Assembly: GCF_030815125.1 (NCBI RefSeq)
Contig: NZ_JAUSWH010000005.1
Coordinates: 186,001 to 250,000 of the forward strand
Reading direction: 5' to 3'
Source of the DNA: Allorhizobium paknamense
GTDB taxonomy: Bacteria; Pseudomonadota; Alphaproteobacteria; Rhizobiales; Rhizobiaceae
DNA: 64,000 nt
Shown here piece by piece: positions 34,916 to 44,332 of the stretch; within the stretch, counting starts at the first letter, position 1, and each line of letters opens with the position of its first letter. A program made the position numbers and the translations under genes. Under the pieces are notes generated by a model, which was not told the origin of the DNA, did not search any database, and worked only from the letters and a program-made list of their open reading frames with translations.

Positions 34916-35911
34916 TTACATCTTGTTTTTATTGAAATTCGCGTTGATGCGCATGGTCAGATAATCGCCCGCCGTGATCGGCTCATAGGTGCCGAGCGGC
35001 CCCTGCATGACCGCATCGCGATTGGCCTGGCAGAAGAAGGGCAGCGACAGGCGGCGGCCCATATATTCGCCGGGCTGCGGCATGCGCACGCGGTGAAGGG
35101 TGGATTGCAGCTGATCGTCCGACCAGCGCATCAGCATGTCGCCGATATTGCAGGTGATATAGCCCTTCTTCGGCGGCACATCCGTCCAGGCGCCGGTGCT
35201 GGCATCCTTGCCCGGGCACACCTGCAAGCCGCCTTCGCCTTCCTTCTGGTGCAGGATGGTCAGGCAATCGAAATCGGAATGGGCGCCTGCCCGCCAGAAG
35301 GTGAAATCCTCGGGCTTCGCCCCTTCCATCGACATGTAATGGATGAGTCGCAGTGTCGATTGATACTGGTCCGAGGCCGGATCATGCGCCTTGGTGAAAA
35401 AATCTTCGGCAAAGCCCATTTTCAGCGCGAAGCAGGAGAGGATGCGCATGCCCAGTTCCCAGTTCATCCGCTCAAAGCGCAGCATCCTGTCCTGAAAGCC
35501 GGGCAGTTCCTCTTCGCTCGGCCAGAGCTTTTCCATGTTCGGCCGGGTGATCTGGTAGCTTTCCTTATTGTCCGGCGTGCCGGTGGAGGGGCGCACCTGC
35601 GCCTTGAACTCCCAGCCGGCATTGGTGCCCTTTGGCATGGGATATTGTCCCTTCACCTCTGCCGGCAGCTCGAAAAAGCGCCAGGCCGTATCGAAGGCGA
35701 TATCGATCTCTTCCTGGGGGATGCCGTGATTGAAGACCTGGAAGAAACCGATCTCGGTGGCGGCGTGCCACAATTGATCGGCGATCTCCAGCTTGCGGGT
35801 GTCGAAATCGGCAAGATCGATCACCGGGATTTCCCGTTCCACCGTCGTGCCGAGGCCGCCGATGGTGGTCTCCTTGTTCAGTTCTGCAAGGTTATAGGTC
35901 TGAGCGTTCAT
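34916..35911 (-). CDS. Isopenicillin N synthase-like 2-oxoglutarate/Fe(II) oxygenase
   Basis: 331 residues. N-terminal DIOX_N domain (IPVIDLADFDTRK, EIGFFQVFNHGIP, FFELPAEVKGQY). The jelly-roll core has iron ligands HSDFD (His-x-Asp) and the distal His in LQSTLHRVRM, with the 2OG-binding Arg-x-Ser in GRRLSLPFF. Oxidises a small molecule with O2 and 2-oxoglutarate. Position between an ABC importer and an amidohydrolase suggests a catabolic ring or sulfonate hydroxylation. Confidence 0.9.
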   Translation of the reverse strand: MNAQTYNLAELNKETTIGGLGTTVEREIPVIDLADFDTRKLEIADQLWHAATEIGFFQVFNHGIPQEEIDIAFDTAWRFFELPAEVKGQYPMPKGTNAGWEFKAQVRPSTGTPDNKESYQITRPNMEKLWPSEEELPGFQDRMLRFERMNWELGMRILSCFALKMGFAEDFFTKAHDPASDQYQSTLRLIHYMSMEGAKPEDFTFWRAGAHSDFDCLTILHQKEGEGGLQVCPGKDASTGAWTDVPPKKGYITCNIGDMLMRWSDDQLQSTLHRVRMPQPGEYMGRRLSLPFFCQANRDAVMQGPLGTYEPITAGDYLTMRINANFNKNKM

Positions 35912-35952
35912 TGCAGTCTCCTGTGGTGAAGCCGGATGAACCGGCTGTTGAG

Positions 35953-35993
35953 GAGCAATGTCCAGGTTTTAAAAAACCAGACCGCTTCTACTC
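35953..35993. repeat. Dispersed 41-bp element, copy 1
   Basis: GAGCAATGTCCAG, then GTTTTAAAAAAC, then CAGACCGCTTCTACTC. Flanks are identical to the copy at 38911-38950 but the central inverted repeat differs. Confidence 0.8.
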
Positions 35994-36005
35994 CGGGATT
36001 GCGCT

Positions 36006-36797
36006 CTAGGTCTGCTTCGGCAGGCTCCAGGGAAAGAACAGCCGCTGGACGAGCACGACGAGCTGGAACAGGATGAGCGACATCGCCGCCAGCACGATCA
36101 GCCCCGCCCAGGCCTGCGGCAGTTTGAACAGCGAGGTCGAGAACTGGATGAAATAGCCGATGCCCGCTTCCGAGGCGCAGAACTCCGCCACCACCGCGCC
36201 GATGACGGCCAGCGTGATCGAGATTTTCAGTGCCGAGAAAATATAAGGCACCGCAAAGGGCAGGCGGATTTGCGTCATCTCGCGAAAGGCGGGCGCCCGC
36301 AGGCTGCGCGACAGTTCGATCAGCTCCGGCGGCGTGGCGGCAAGACCGGTGGCGGTGGACACCACCAGCGGAAAGAAGGTGATGAGACAGGTGATCACCA
36401 CCCGCGGCGCATCTCCCGCCCCCAGCACGACGATGATGATCGGCGCAACCGCCACCACGGGCGTCGATTGCACCACGACCAGCAGCGGATAAAGCGTTTT
36501 TGACAGAAACGGCGAACGGATGAGCAGGATGGCGAGCGGTATGGCGATGATAATGGACAGCGCATATCCCATCAGCGCCACGCGCAGCGTTGCCCAGACA
36601 TGGCCCATCCACCGGCTGGCCTCGATGGCGGAAAAGGCATCGAAAATCGCCGAGGGCGCGGGCAGAAGATAGGAGGGAATGGCAAAGAGCCGAACCGCCG
36701 CTTCCCAGAGCAGCAGCGCGGCAATACCGGAGAAGAGCGCGGCCAGACCCGGCAAGTCGGTGAGGCGTCGCCATGGCCAGTCCGGCTTTTTCCCCAT
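36006..36797 (-). CDS. ABC transporter permease (SsuC/TauC type)
   Basis: 263 residues from the ATG at 36797, 4 nt after the ATPase stop. Six helices; N-terminal LPGLAALFSGIAALLLWE, IPSYLLPAPSAIFDAF, and the EAA-like segment ELIELSRSLRAPAFREMTQIRLP. Typical of nitrate/taurine/sulfonate/NMT1-type importers. Its TAG stop is part of a GCGCTCTAG sequence like the ends of palindromic elements elsewhere in the window. Confidence 0.9.
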   Translation of the reverse strand: MGKKPDWPWRRLTDLPGLAALFSGIAALLLWEAAVRLFAIPSYLLPAPSAIFDAFSAIEASRWMGHVWATLRVALMGYALSIIIAIPLAILLIRSPFLSKTLYPLLVVVQSTPVVAVAPIIIVVLGAGDAPRVVITCLITFFPLVVSTATGLAATPPELIELSRSLRAPAFREMTQIRLPFAVPYIFSALKISITLAVIGAVVAEFCASEAGIGYFIQFSTSLFKLPQAWAGLIVLAAMSLILFQLVVLVQRLFFPWSLPKQT

Positions 36798-36801
36798 GGG
36801 A

Positions 36802-37575
36802 TCACGCTGCCTGACGCTGGAGGAGGAGGTCGCGGAGATGGGAGGAGAGCTCATGGATCGCCTGGTCCTTCGCGGTTTCAGGGCCGCGCGGGCGGCCGAC
36901 GGGAACGGGAATATCGGTCAGCACACTGCCGGGACGGCCGGTCATCACCAGAACCCGGTCGGCCAGAAGGGCCGCTTCGGAAACGGAATGGGTGATGAAC
37001 ACCACCGTCTTGGGACGTTCGGCAAAGATCCGCAGCAGATCGAACCCCATCACCTCGCGGGTCAGCGCATCGAGTGCGGAAAAGGGCTCGTCCATCAGCA
37101 GGATGTCCGGATCCATCAGCAGGGCGCGGGCAATGCCCACCCGCTGCTGCATGCCGCCGGAAAGCTCATCCGGCAGGCGCTTTTCGAAACCCTCAAGCCC
37201 GACCATGGCGAGGAGACGCCGCGCCTCCTCGCGCTCTTCCGGCGCAATCCGCCCGCGCTTGTGGCGGGCCGGAAAAAGCACATTGTCCTCGACGGTGGCC
37301 CAGGGCAGCAGCGTCGGCTTCTGGAAGACAATGCCGATATCGTCCCGCGGCTCGGTGACCGGCAGGCCAAATACCTCGACCTCGCCGGAGCTCGGTTTCA
37401 GCAAACCGGCAATCAGCCGGAGAAGCGTCGATTTTCCGCAGCCGGAGGGACCGAGAATGGCGAGAAATTCGTGCCGAGCCACCTCGAAGGACACATTTCG
37501 CAACGCCTCCGTCTGACCCGAACGGGTGGTGAAGACCTGCCCGAGACGATTGAAGCGAATGGCAGGAGCAGCCAT
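36802..37575 (-). CDS. ABC transporter ATPase (SsuB/TauB type)
   Basis: 257 residues: Walker [11 protein letters not shown]-loop FQKPTLLPWATV (the LLPW variant typical of SsuB/TauB), signature LSGGMQQRVGIARAL, Walker B ILLMDEPFSALDALT, H-loop FITHSVSEAALL. Starts 4 nt after the binding-protein stop. Confidence 0.92.
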   Translation of the reverse strand: MAAPAIRFNRLGQVFTTRSGQTEALRNVSFEVARHEFLAILGPSGCGKSTLLRLIAGLLKPSSGEVEVFGLPVTEPRDDIGIVFQKPTLLPWATVEDNVLFPARHKRGRIAPEEREEARRLLAMVGLEGFEKRLPDELSGGMQQRVGIARALLMDPDILLMDEPFSALDALTREVMGFDLLRIFAERPKTVVFITHSVSEAALLADRVLVMTGRPGSVLTDIPVPVGRPRGPETAKDQAIHELSSHLRDLLLQRQAA

Positions 37576-37579
37576 GTGC

Positions 37580-38572
37580 TTACTCCTTCGGCATGAAGCT
37601 GCGGTTCACCACCTTTTCCGGATCGAGCTTGGCCGGATCGATCCCCTGCGCCGCCGAGACGCGCCGCCAGGTTTCCTTGAGACGGTCCGGTTCGAAGACA
37701 CCGAGGCCATCTTTGGCTGTCACGTCATTATAGATCAGCGGCAGCGTGTCGTTGACGGAGCCTTCGACATCTTCCGCGCCCAGTTCCTTGACCATGGCTG
37801 TGACGTCGGCGCTCGCCTCCTTCGGATGGGCCTTGGTGTATTCCACCGACTTCTTGTAGGCGGCGACAAAGCGTTTGGCGACGTCCGGCCTGCTTTCGAG
37901 GAAGCTGTCGCTGGCAATCAGCGAGGCGGAGTAAAGCTCAAGCCCCGCCGCCGACCAGGGCAGCGCCACGATGTCCTTGCCCGCCTGCTTGCCCTGATTG
38001 GTGTAGCGGGTGAAATCGGTCATCCAGGCAATGATGCCATCGGCATTGCCGGTCATCAGCATGGGTCCGAGCGCACCGGGATCGGCCTTGATCAGCTTGA
38101 CCTCGGAGGGGTCGATGCCGGCATCCTTCAGCACCAGCGGCAGGTAGACATTGGAAGAGGTAAAGGGCGAGGTGGCGATGGTCTTGCCCTTCACATCCTT
38201 GACGCTGGCGATCTTGCCGCCCTTGACCACGTAAAAGGCATGCGGCCCCTTGTTGAAGATCGACAGAACCGCCGTCACCTTCACATTTTCATTGGCCCGG
38301 GCCGCCATGAGCGCGCCGATATCCGAGACGCCGATATCCGAGGACCCGGCAGCCAGCCGTGAAATCGCATCCGTGGAGCCGCGCCCGGAGGCGATGGACA
38401 CGTCCAGCCCGGCTTCGCTGCAGAAGCCATGGTGAATACAGACATAGATCGGTGCCTTGTCTCCGCCCGGCAGCCAGTCCAGCTGGAACGTGACCTTGTC
38501 TGCGGCAAGAACCGGCGAGGAGGCAAAGGCGAAACTGGCAAGAAGACCGAAGGCAAGCTTTCTGAGCGTCAT
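37580..38572 (-). CDS. ABC transporter binding protein (NMT1/THI5/SsuA-like)
   Basis: 330 residues from the ATG at 38572; signal peptide TLRKLAFGLLASFAFASSPVL ending near AADK. Mature part VTFQLDWLPGGDKAPIYVCIHHGFCSEAGLDV is the NMT1/THI5-like hallmark (LDWxPxxxHaP). Such proteins bind pyrimidine precursors, taurine, riboflavin or aromatic sulfonates. First gene of the operon with permease, ATPase, 2OG oxygenase, LysR and CodA-like amidohydrolase; an N-heterocycle is a reasonable guess. Confidence 0.9.
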   Translation of the reverse strand: MTLRKLAFGLLASFAFASSPVLAADKVTFQLDWLPGGDKAPIYVCIHHGFCSEAGLDVSIASGRGSTDAISRLAAGSSDIGVSDIGALMAARANENVKVTAVLSIFNKGPHAFYVVKGGKIASVKDVKGKTIATSPFTSSNVYLPLVLKDAGIDPSEVKLIKADPGALGPMLMTGNADGIIAWMTDFTRYTNQGKQAGKDIVALPWSAAGLELYSASLIASDSFLESRPDVAKRFVAAYKKSVEYTKAHPKEASADVTAMVKELGAEDVEGSVNDTLPLIYNDVTAKDGLGVFEPDRLKETWRRVSAAQGIDPAKLDPEKVVNRSFMPKE

Positions 38573-38910
38573 GGGCAGGGTTTCCAGCTTAAGGCAGTCT
38601 CTTGCCGGGCGGCCGAACCCGACCGGCGAGAGATGCGGCAGAACCAAGGGTGGGTGCGAAGGGCGGCACGGCGTGCCATGTCCAGGTGCTATCCTGTTCT
38701 GTTTGAGAGAACGGACTGAAGGCAAAATCTCGAGTGTTGTTCAAGACGAAGCAGGCGGGCGAGACATGGATGCAGCCCTCGCTCCGGCATTGCCGAGCCC
38801 TTGTCCGGCCTTTATCCGGACAACAGCCCAGACGTTCCGTCTCAACCGAAAAAGGAGGAAATACCTCAATTCTTTCAGTCATCTGGTCATCCTTCGATAG
38901 AAAATCCATC

Positions 38911-38950
38911 GAGCAATGTCCAGAGATCAGCTCTCAGACCGCTTCTACTC
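38911..38950. repeat. Dispersed 40-bp element, copy 2
   Basis: GAGCAATGTCCAG, then AGATCAGCTCT, then CAGACCGCTTCTACTC; partner at 35953-35993. Confidence 0.8.
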
Positions 38951-39354
38951 GTCCCCTTATGAAGCCATGGAATGCACGCTTTTTGCAATAGTTTTCCGCA
39001 GGCTCCCTGGCTGCCTAAAAGGTGAGCATGTGCCTGCGAAAAAAGATATGTAAAGGATAGGGACGTGATATTAAATAATTGAAATTAATATGTTTTCATA
39101 AGGAGCATCTCATGCTCTTGGGTCGCTTAATGCATTTGCGTACTGAAAAACAGAACGTTCAGGGCAGAATTTACAGATGATCAAGTCCGATATTTTCCCC
39201 ATTGCTGCTTGGTGAGGTGGGTGGGGTCTTATGGTGAGAGTTGCATCTCTTGTGTCTTGGCGCGCCAAAGTGTTGATTTTCAACCTTTACAAGATTTTTC
39301 TGATGATTAATATTTGGACTTTCTGTTGTTTTGATCAGATTTTGCGCAGTCATC

Positions 39355-39372
39355 CCTATCCATTCGGATAGG
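39355..39372. promoter_or_regulatory. Palindrome upstream of the racemase operon
   Basis: CCTATCCATTCGGATAGG: perfect 7-bp arms and a 4-bp centre, 133 bp before the racemase start. Candidate operator for the operon or an mRNA hairpin. Confidence 0.4.
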
Positions 39373-39504
39373 TTGTTGAGCGAAAACCTCCCCAAACCAC
39401 CCATCCAAATGAGGGTGGAGACTACTCGCCTCGGGGCTTTTAAGAAAACAACTCTCGGTGCACCTTCGCGTATCGCCGAAAGCGGGGTTGGAGGCCTATG
39501 CCCT

Positions 39505-40284
39505 ATGAGCATGCCCATAAATGATCATGTCCACGTCCGCATCATCTCGCCCATCGTCACCAAGGGCTTTCGCAAGCTTGCCGATCTGAAGGCGCTGGAG
39601 CATCCGGGGCTTTTGGTCTCCCATGCCGAAATCGCCACCGGGCCTGGCTCGATCGAAAGCGAATTCGAGGCGGCGGTTTCGGTCCCCGGCACGTTGGCGC
39701 AGGTGTTGCGGGCAAAGCGTGAAGGCGTGCAGGCCGTGGTGATCGATTGCATGGGCGATCCCGGTCTCAGGCCCGCCCGGGAAATCACCGATATGCTGGT
39801 CATGGGCCCCGGCCAAACGGGCATGCATATGGCGGCCATGCTCGGACACAAGTTTTCCGTCATCACCGTCATGCGCCGGCTCATTCCTGCCTTTGAAAAC
39901 ACCGCAGCCCTGTGCGGCCTGTCTTCCAAGCTTGCCTCCGTCCGCAGCGTCGATATTCCCGTGCTGGCGCTGGAGGAAGATCTTGCCGCCACCACTGCCC
40001 GGCTGGTGGAGGAGGGGCGCCGCGCCGTGCTGGACAATGGCGCCGAGGCCCTGCTTTTCGGCTGCACCGGCCTGATGGGCTGTGCCGACGCGCTCCGGCA
40101 GGGGCTTCTGGCGGAAGGCATTGACGTTCCGGTGGTCGATCCGATCCCGACCGCCATTCACATCGCCGCCGGTCTGGTGCGCGCCGGTCTTACCCAGAGC
40201 AAGACCACCTTTCCGGCTCCGCCGCAAAAGGAGTTGATCGGCTACGACGTGCTGCGCCCGGCCTTGTCGGTGGCGGCGGAATGA
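39505..40284 (+). CDS. Asp/Glu/hydantoin racemase-family protein
   Basis: 259 residues from the ATG at 39505 (GGAGG 10 nt upstream). The two catalytic Cys of the family are present: Cys82 (VIDCMGDPG) and Cys187 (LLFGCTGLMG). Ends with the hydantoin-racemase-like AIHIAAGLVRAGLTQSK. Cofactor-independent epimerisation at the alpha carbon of a hydantoin-like ring or amino acid. Overlaps the next gene (ATGA) and heads an operon with a HyuA-like protein, so hydantoin or a relative is the likely substrate. Confidence 0.88.
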   Translation: MSMPINDHVHVRIISPIVTKGFRKLADLKALEHPGLLVSHAEIATGPGSIESEFEAAVSVPGTLAQVLRAKREGVQAVVIDCMGDPGLRPAREITDMLVMGPGQTGMHMAAMLGHKFSVITVMRRLIPAFENTAALCGLSSKLASVRSVDIPVLALEEDLAATTARLVEEGRRAVLDNGAEALLFGCTGLMGCADALRQGLLAEGIDVPVVDPIPTAIHIAAGLVRAGLTQSKTTFPAPPQKELIGYDVLRPALSVAAE

Positions 40285-41222
40285 AGGAGACGAAGGTGAC
40301 GATGGCGGTTCGCAACATCGAGACCAGTGCCGATAAAGCCGCCTCTCGGGGCGGCGCGGCCCTGCGTTTCTCGGATGCCGGTTTCTGGTGGCTGGTGCTG
40401 CCCGCCTTCCTGTTTTTCCTGATTTTCTTCGTGGTACCGACCGTGTCGCTCTTTGCGCTGGCCTTCAACAAGTCGGTGGCGGGTGTGATTTCGCTGTCCA
40501 GCACGATCAGCTTCGACAATTTCGTCCGCATCTTCACGCGTGACATGTATTATGGTGCAATCCTGCGCTCCATCGGCATTGCCGCCACGGTCTCCGTCAT
40601 CAGCCTGTTTTTCGGCTATCCGCTGGCCTATGTGATCGCCAAGACCGTCAATCCCGGCCGCAATACGCTGCTGATGATCCTGGTTCTTTCCTCCATGCAG
40701 CTTGACATGGTCATCCGGCTCTACGGCCTGATGGTGTTGCTGGGCGATAACGGGTTGATCAACGGCACCTTGTTGCGGCTCGGGGTGATTTCGACGCCGC
40801 TGCCGCTGATGTATAATGTCTTCGGCGTCATCGTCGGGCTGGTGCAGATCACCTTGCCCTTCATGATCCTGTCGCTGATCAGCGTCATCAAATCCATCCA
40901 CCCGTCGCTGGAAGAGGCGGCCCGCTCGCTCGGGGCCTCGCGCATGCGCGCCTTCCTGTCGGTGGTGTTGCCCATGTCGATGCCGGGCATTCTTGCCGGT
41001 TCGCTGCTGGTGTTTGCGCTCGCCATTTCCTCTTACGTGGTGCCGGCGCTGATGGGCGGCTGGAAAGTGATGGTGCTGCCCATCCATATCTATCAGCAGG
41101 TGGCGGAAACCGGTCGCTGGCAGTTCGGGGCCGCCATTGCCGTCGTGCTGTTCATCACCAGTCTGATTGCGGTGGCCGTCTACCACCGCGCCGCCATGCT
41201 CAGCACGGGAGGCAGAAGCTGA
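40281..41222 (+). CDS. ABC transporter permease (PotB-like)
   Basis: 313 residues if starting at the coupled ATG 40281; ATG 40302 with AAGG upstream is possible. Six helices (FWWLVLPAFLFFLIFFVVP first) and EAA loop LEEAARSLGASRMRAFLSVVLP. Spermidine/putrescine-type family, but the operon suggests a hydantoin-like or amino-acid-derived substrate. Confidence 0.88.
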   Translation: MKETKVTMAVRNIETSADKAASRGGAALRFSDAGFWWLVLPAFLFFLIFFVVPTVSLFALAFNKSVAGVISLSSTISFDNFVRIFTRDMYYGAILRSIGIAATVSVISLFFGYPLAYVIAKTVNPGRNTLLMILVLSSMQLDMVIRLYGLMVLLGDNGLINGTLLRLGVISTPLPLMYNVFGVIVGLVQITLPFMILSLISVIKSIHPSLEEAARSLGASRMRAFLSVVLPMSMPGILAGSLLVFALAISSYVVPALMGGWKVMVLPIHIYQQVAETGRWQFGAAIAVVLFITSLIAVAVYHRAAMLSTGGRS

Positions 41223-42025
41223 TGCGCGAGGAAACCGGCATTCCCTTCGCCTTCAAGGTCATTTCCGGCTTCACGCTGGCCATCCTGCTCATTCCGGTGA
41301 TCATCGTCATTCTCGCCGGACTGAATGCGGGCGATTACCTGACCTTTCCGCCGCACGGCCTGTCGTTGCGCTGGGTCATCGCCTTTCTGACCTCGCCGAC
41401 CTTCCTGTCGGCCTATGGCGTATCCTTTGCCGTGGCGGCGGTGTCCACCGTGATTTCCACCCTGCTCGGCACCATGGCGGCGCTGTTTCTCACCCGTTCC
41501 TCCAGCCGTCTCACCGGCGCGCTCAGGGCATTCTTCATGATGCCGATCGTGCTGCCGGGGGTGGTGCTGGGGCTTGCGCTCTATGTCTTCTATGTTTCGA
41601 CCGGCATCGGCCTGGCGCGCAGCCTCACGGGTCTGGTCATCGGCCATGTCATCGTCACCTGCCCCTTCGTCATCGCCACGGTGACGGCCGCACTGGTCGG
41701 CTTCGATCGCAGCCTGGAAGAAGCGGCCCGCTCGCTTGGCGCATCGCCGTTCACGGCCTTCCGGCTGATCACGCTGAAAATCATATCGCCAGCCATTTCG
41801 GCGGGCACCATCTTCGCCTTCATCATTTCCTTCGGCCAGTTCGAGGTGACGCTGTTTCTCTCCGCGCCCAACCTCCAGACGCTGCCGATGGCGATGTATG
41901 TGGCGCTGCGCTACTCCTTCGAACCCACGGCGGCGGCGGCGGGCATCTTTGCCATCCTTCTCGTGGTGGCGTCCATGGTTGCGACATCACGTCTCGTCAA
42001 TCTCAAGCGTATTTTCGGCGGCTGA
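41222..42025 (+). CDS. ABC transporter permease (PotC-like)
   Basis: 267 residues; ATG overlaps the preceding stop by one base. Six helices and EAA loop LEEAARSLGASPFTAFRLITLK. Heterodimer partner of the PotB-like permease. Confidence 0.9.
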   Translation: MREETGIPFAFKVISGFTLAILLIPVIIVILAGLNAGDYLTFPPHGLSLRWVIAFLTSPTFLSAYGVSFAVAAVSTVISTLLGTMAALFLTRSSSRLTGALRAFFMMPIVLPGVVLGLALYVFYVSTGIGLARSLTGLVIGHVIVTCPFVIATVTAALVGFDRSLEEAARSLGASPFTAFRLITLKIISPAISAGTIFAFIISFGQFEVTLFLSAPNLQTLPMAMYVALRYSFEPTAAAAGIFAILLVVASMVATSRLVNLKRIFGG

Positions 42026-42068
42026 GGTAAGGACAACCGCCGTCTCATCACAAAAAAGGGGAAGATGC

Positions 42069-43172
42069 ATGACCGATAAGACCTTCGATCTCAGCCGCCG
42101 CAGCCTCCTGAAGCTTGGCGCTGCCGCCACCACGCTGCCACTCTTCAACATCAACCACGCCTTTTCCAAGGATGTGGTCTATGACGGCTCGGTTTTCGAT
42201 GCGGGCGGCGCGGTTCTGCGTATCGGCGAATGGGGCGGCACCTGGGGCGATCTCGCCCACAAATATCTGCTGAACGACTTCGCCAAGGAGTTCAACTGCA
42301 AGATCGAATATGACAGCACCTGGCCGTGGTTTCCGAAATTCGTGGCGAACGGTCCGCAAAAGCCGCCGCTCGACATCACCAACTGGAACCTGCCGGAGAT
42401 GTTCAAGACGGCCAAGGCCGGTGATTTCTTCCACTCTATCGAGGAAATCCTGCCGAACGTTCCCAATTCCAAGAACCTCTGGCCCTTTGCAACCTCCAAC
42501 GGCGTCGGCGTGACCTGGGCCTTCAACCAGTATGTCCATGCTTACCGCACCGATCTGGTGAAGCCCGCCCCCACCAGCTTCAAGGATATGTGGAAGCCGG
42601 AATTTGCCGGCAAGCGCGGCACCTACATCACCTCCAACACGCTGCAGATGGACTTCTTCCTCGTGGCCTGCAGCCTGTTCGGCAAGGATCAATATGATCT
42701 CAAGGCCGGTTATGAGGCCATGAAGGCGCTGATGCCGGCCAAGATCTCCGATTTCACCGGCAATATGCAGACGCTGATGGATCGCGGTGAGGTCATCATC
42801 GCGGTGCAGAGCGATGCCGAGCCCATGCAGGCCCGCGACAAGGGCGCGCCGTTTGCCGTGATGTACTGGAAGGAATTGCAGCCGATCCTGACCCAGACCT
42901 ATACGGTGAGCCGCTATGCCGAGCCAACGCAGAAAAAGCTCGCCTTTGCGCTGCTCAACCGCGCCCTGGAGCCGAGCTTCATGACCCATATGGGCCAGGA
43001 ATTCTATCTGCGTCCCACCGTTTCCAACGCGGTGCTGCCGGATAATCTGGTCAAGGCCGGGATGGTCAACAGCGCCGACGCCATCAAGGATTTCTGGCTG
43101 CCGGACTGGAATGCCTATCTCGAAAACGAAGACGAGATCGTCGAGACGGTTAACGGCATCTTTGCCGGATAA
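42069..43172 (+). CDS. ABC transporter binding protein (PotD-like) with Tat-type signal
   Basis: 367 residues from the ATG at 42069 (GGGGAAG upstream). The N-terminus has a twin-arginine signal, LSRRSLLKLGAAATTLPLF, so export is probably folded via Tat. The mature part GGAVLRIGEWGGTWGDLAHKYLLNDFAKEFNCKI is a PotD/AfuA-type fold start. Residues YDSTWPWFPKFVAN are unlike polyamine binders, consistent with another ligand. Confidence 0.88.
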   Translation: MTDKTFDLSRRSLLKLGAAATTLPLFNINHAFSKDVVYDGSVFDAGGAVLRIGEWGGTWGDLAHKYLLNDFAKEFNCKIEYDSTWPWFPKFVANGPQKPPLDITNWNLPEMFKTAKAGDFFHSIEEILPNVPNSKNLWPFATSNGVGVTWAFNQYVHAYRTDLVKPAPTSFKDMWKPEFAGKRGTYITSNTLQMDFFLVACSLFGKDQYDLKAGYEAMKALMPAKISDFTGNMQTLMDRGEVIIAVQSDAEPMQARDKGAPFAVMYWKELQPILTQTYTVSRYAEPTQKKLAFALLNRALEPSFMTHMGQEFYLRPTVSNAVLPDNLVKAGMVNSADAIKDFWLPDWNAYLENEDEIVETVNGIFAG

Positions 43173-43183
43173 GGAAAGCGGCG

Positions 43184-44242
43184 ATGTCCGATATTCAACT
43201 GAAAAGCCTCGCAAAATCCTATGGCGGCAGTGTCGCGGTTGCAGGTCTCGACCTCCATATCCGGCAGGGAGAATTCTTCTCCCTGCTTGGGCCGTCCGGC
43301 TGCGGCAAGTCCACCACGCTTAGGATGATCGCGGGCTTCATCCGTCCCAGTTCCGGGCAGATCTTCATCGGTTCCGATGATGTCACCCATCTGCCGCCGG
43401 AAAAGCGCGATATCGGCATCGTCTTTCAGAATTACGCGATCTTTCCGCATATGAGCGTGGCGGACAACATCGCCTTCGGCCTGAAACTGCGCAAGAAGAG
43501 CAAGGCCGAGATCGAGAAGGCCGTGACCTCGGCCCTGCGTCAGGTCGGGCTTGTGGGCTATGAGGACCGGTACCAGCGTCAACTTTCAGGCGGCGAACAG
43601 CAGCGCGTGGCGCTGGCCCGCGTGCTGGTGACGGAGCCGCGCATCCTGTTGCTGGACGAACCGCTTTCAGCACTCGACAAGGCGCTGCGCGAGGAAATGA
43701 AGTTCTGGATCAAGGACCTGCAAAAGTCGCTGGGCATTACCACCGTCTATGTCACCCATGACCAGGACGAGGCGCTGACCATGTCCGACCGCATTGGCGT
43801 GATGCAGAAGGCGCGCATCGAGCAGGTCGGGACACCGGAAGAGATTTACGAGCGGCCAAGAACGCTGTTCGTCACCACCTTCATCGGCCAGTCCAACGTG
43901 CTGGATGCCACGGTCAAGGCGCGGGACGGCGCAAGGCTCTCGGTTGCCTTCGGCGATGTGGCGGTGGAAACGCGCAGCCCCGAGGCGGGCGCTGTGGCCG
44001 GGGCGGCGGTCAAGCTCGTCATCCGGCCTGAAAATGTCATCATCGGCCCGGCGGGGAAGGGCATTCCCGCCACGGTGATGTCGGAGACCTATCAAGGTGC
44101 CCTGGTGCGCTACCGGCTGTCGGTCGCGGGCCAGGACGTGATTGCCGAGCGGCAGAACCAATCGCATGTGGAGCGGTTGTCGCCTGGACAGGCCGTCAGC
44201 GTTTCCTGGGACCCGGAGCGGTCCGAGGCGTTGATGGCTTAA
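43184..44242 (+). CDS. ABC transporter ATPase (PotA-like)
   Basis: 352 residues: Walker [11 protein letters not shown]-loop FQNYAIFPHM, signature LSGGEQQRVALARV, Walker B ILLLDEPLSALDKAL, H-loop YVTHDQDEAL, C-terminal TOBE domain (VIRPENVIIGPAG). Follows the binding-protein gene by 11 bp. Confidence 0.92.
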   Translation: MSDIQLKSLAKSYGGSVAVAGLDLHIRQGEFFSLLGPSGCGKSTTLRMIAGFIRPSSGQIFIGSDDVTHLPPEKRDIGIVFQNYAIFPHMSVADNIAFGLKLRKKSKAEIEKAVTSALRQVGLVGYEDRYQRQLSGGEQQRVALARVLVTEPRILLLDEPLSALDKALREEMKFWIKDLQKSLGITTVYVTHDQDEALTMSDRIGVMQKARIEQVGTPEEIYERPRTLFVTTFIGQSNVLDATVKARDGARLSVAFGDVAVETRSPEAGAVAGAAVKLVIRPENVIIGPAGKGIPATVMSETYQGALVRYRLSVAGQDVIAERQNQSHVERLSPGQAVSVSWDPERSEALMA

Positions 44243-44332
44243 TTCGACATAGAAACATCAAGGCGCTCACTCCGTGCGGGCAGCTCCGCGCGCGGTGAAG
44301 TCTGCGCCAAAGGACCAGTGTGGGAGACGAGA

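Larger units (their letters stand above)
38573..39504. other. 932-bp AT-rich intergenic region
   Basis: Separates two divergent operons. It holds the repeat at 38911-38950, AT-rich DNA from about 38990 to 39340 (ATTAAATAATTGAAATTAAT near 39069), an 18-bp palindrome at 39355-39372 and a GC-rich block near 39385-39440. Frames present here lack coding character, so I call no gene. Confidence 0.5.

Noticed and set aside
39171..39518. 115-codon minus-strand frame in the gap before the racemase
   Set aside because: Composition is irregular, with no motif and no ribosome site. It also overlaps the racemase start and promoter region.
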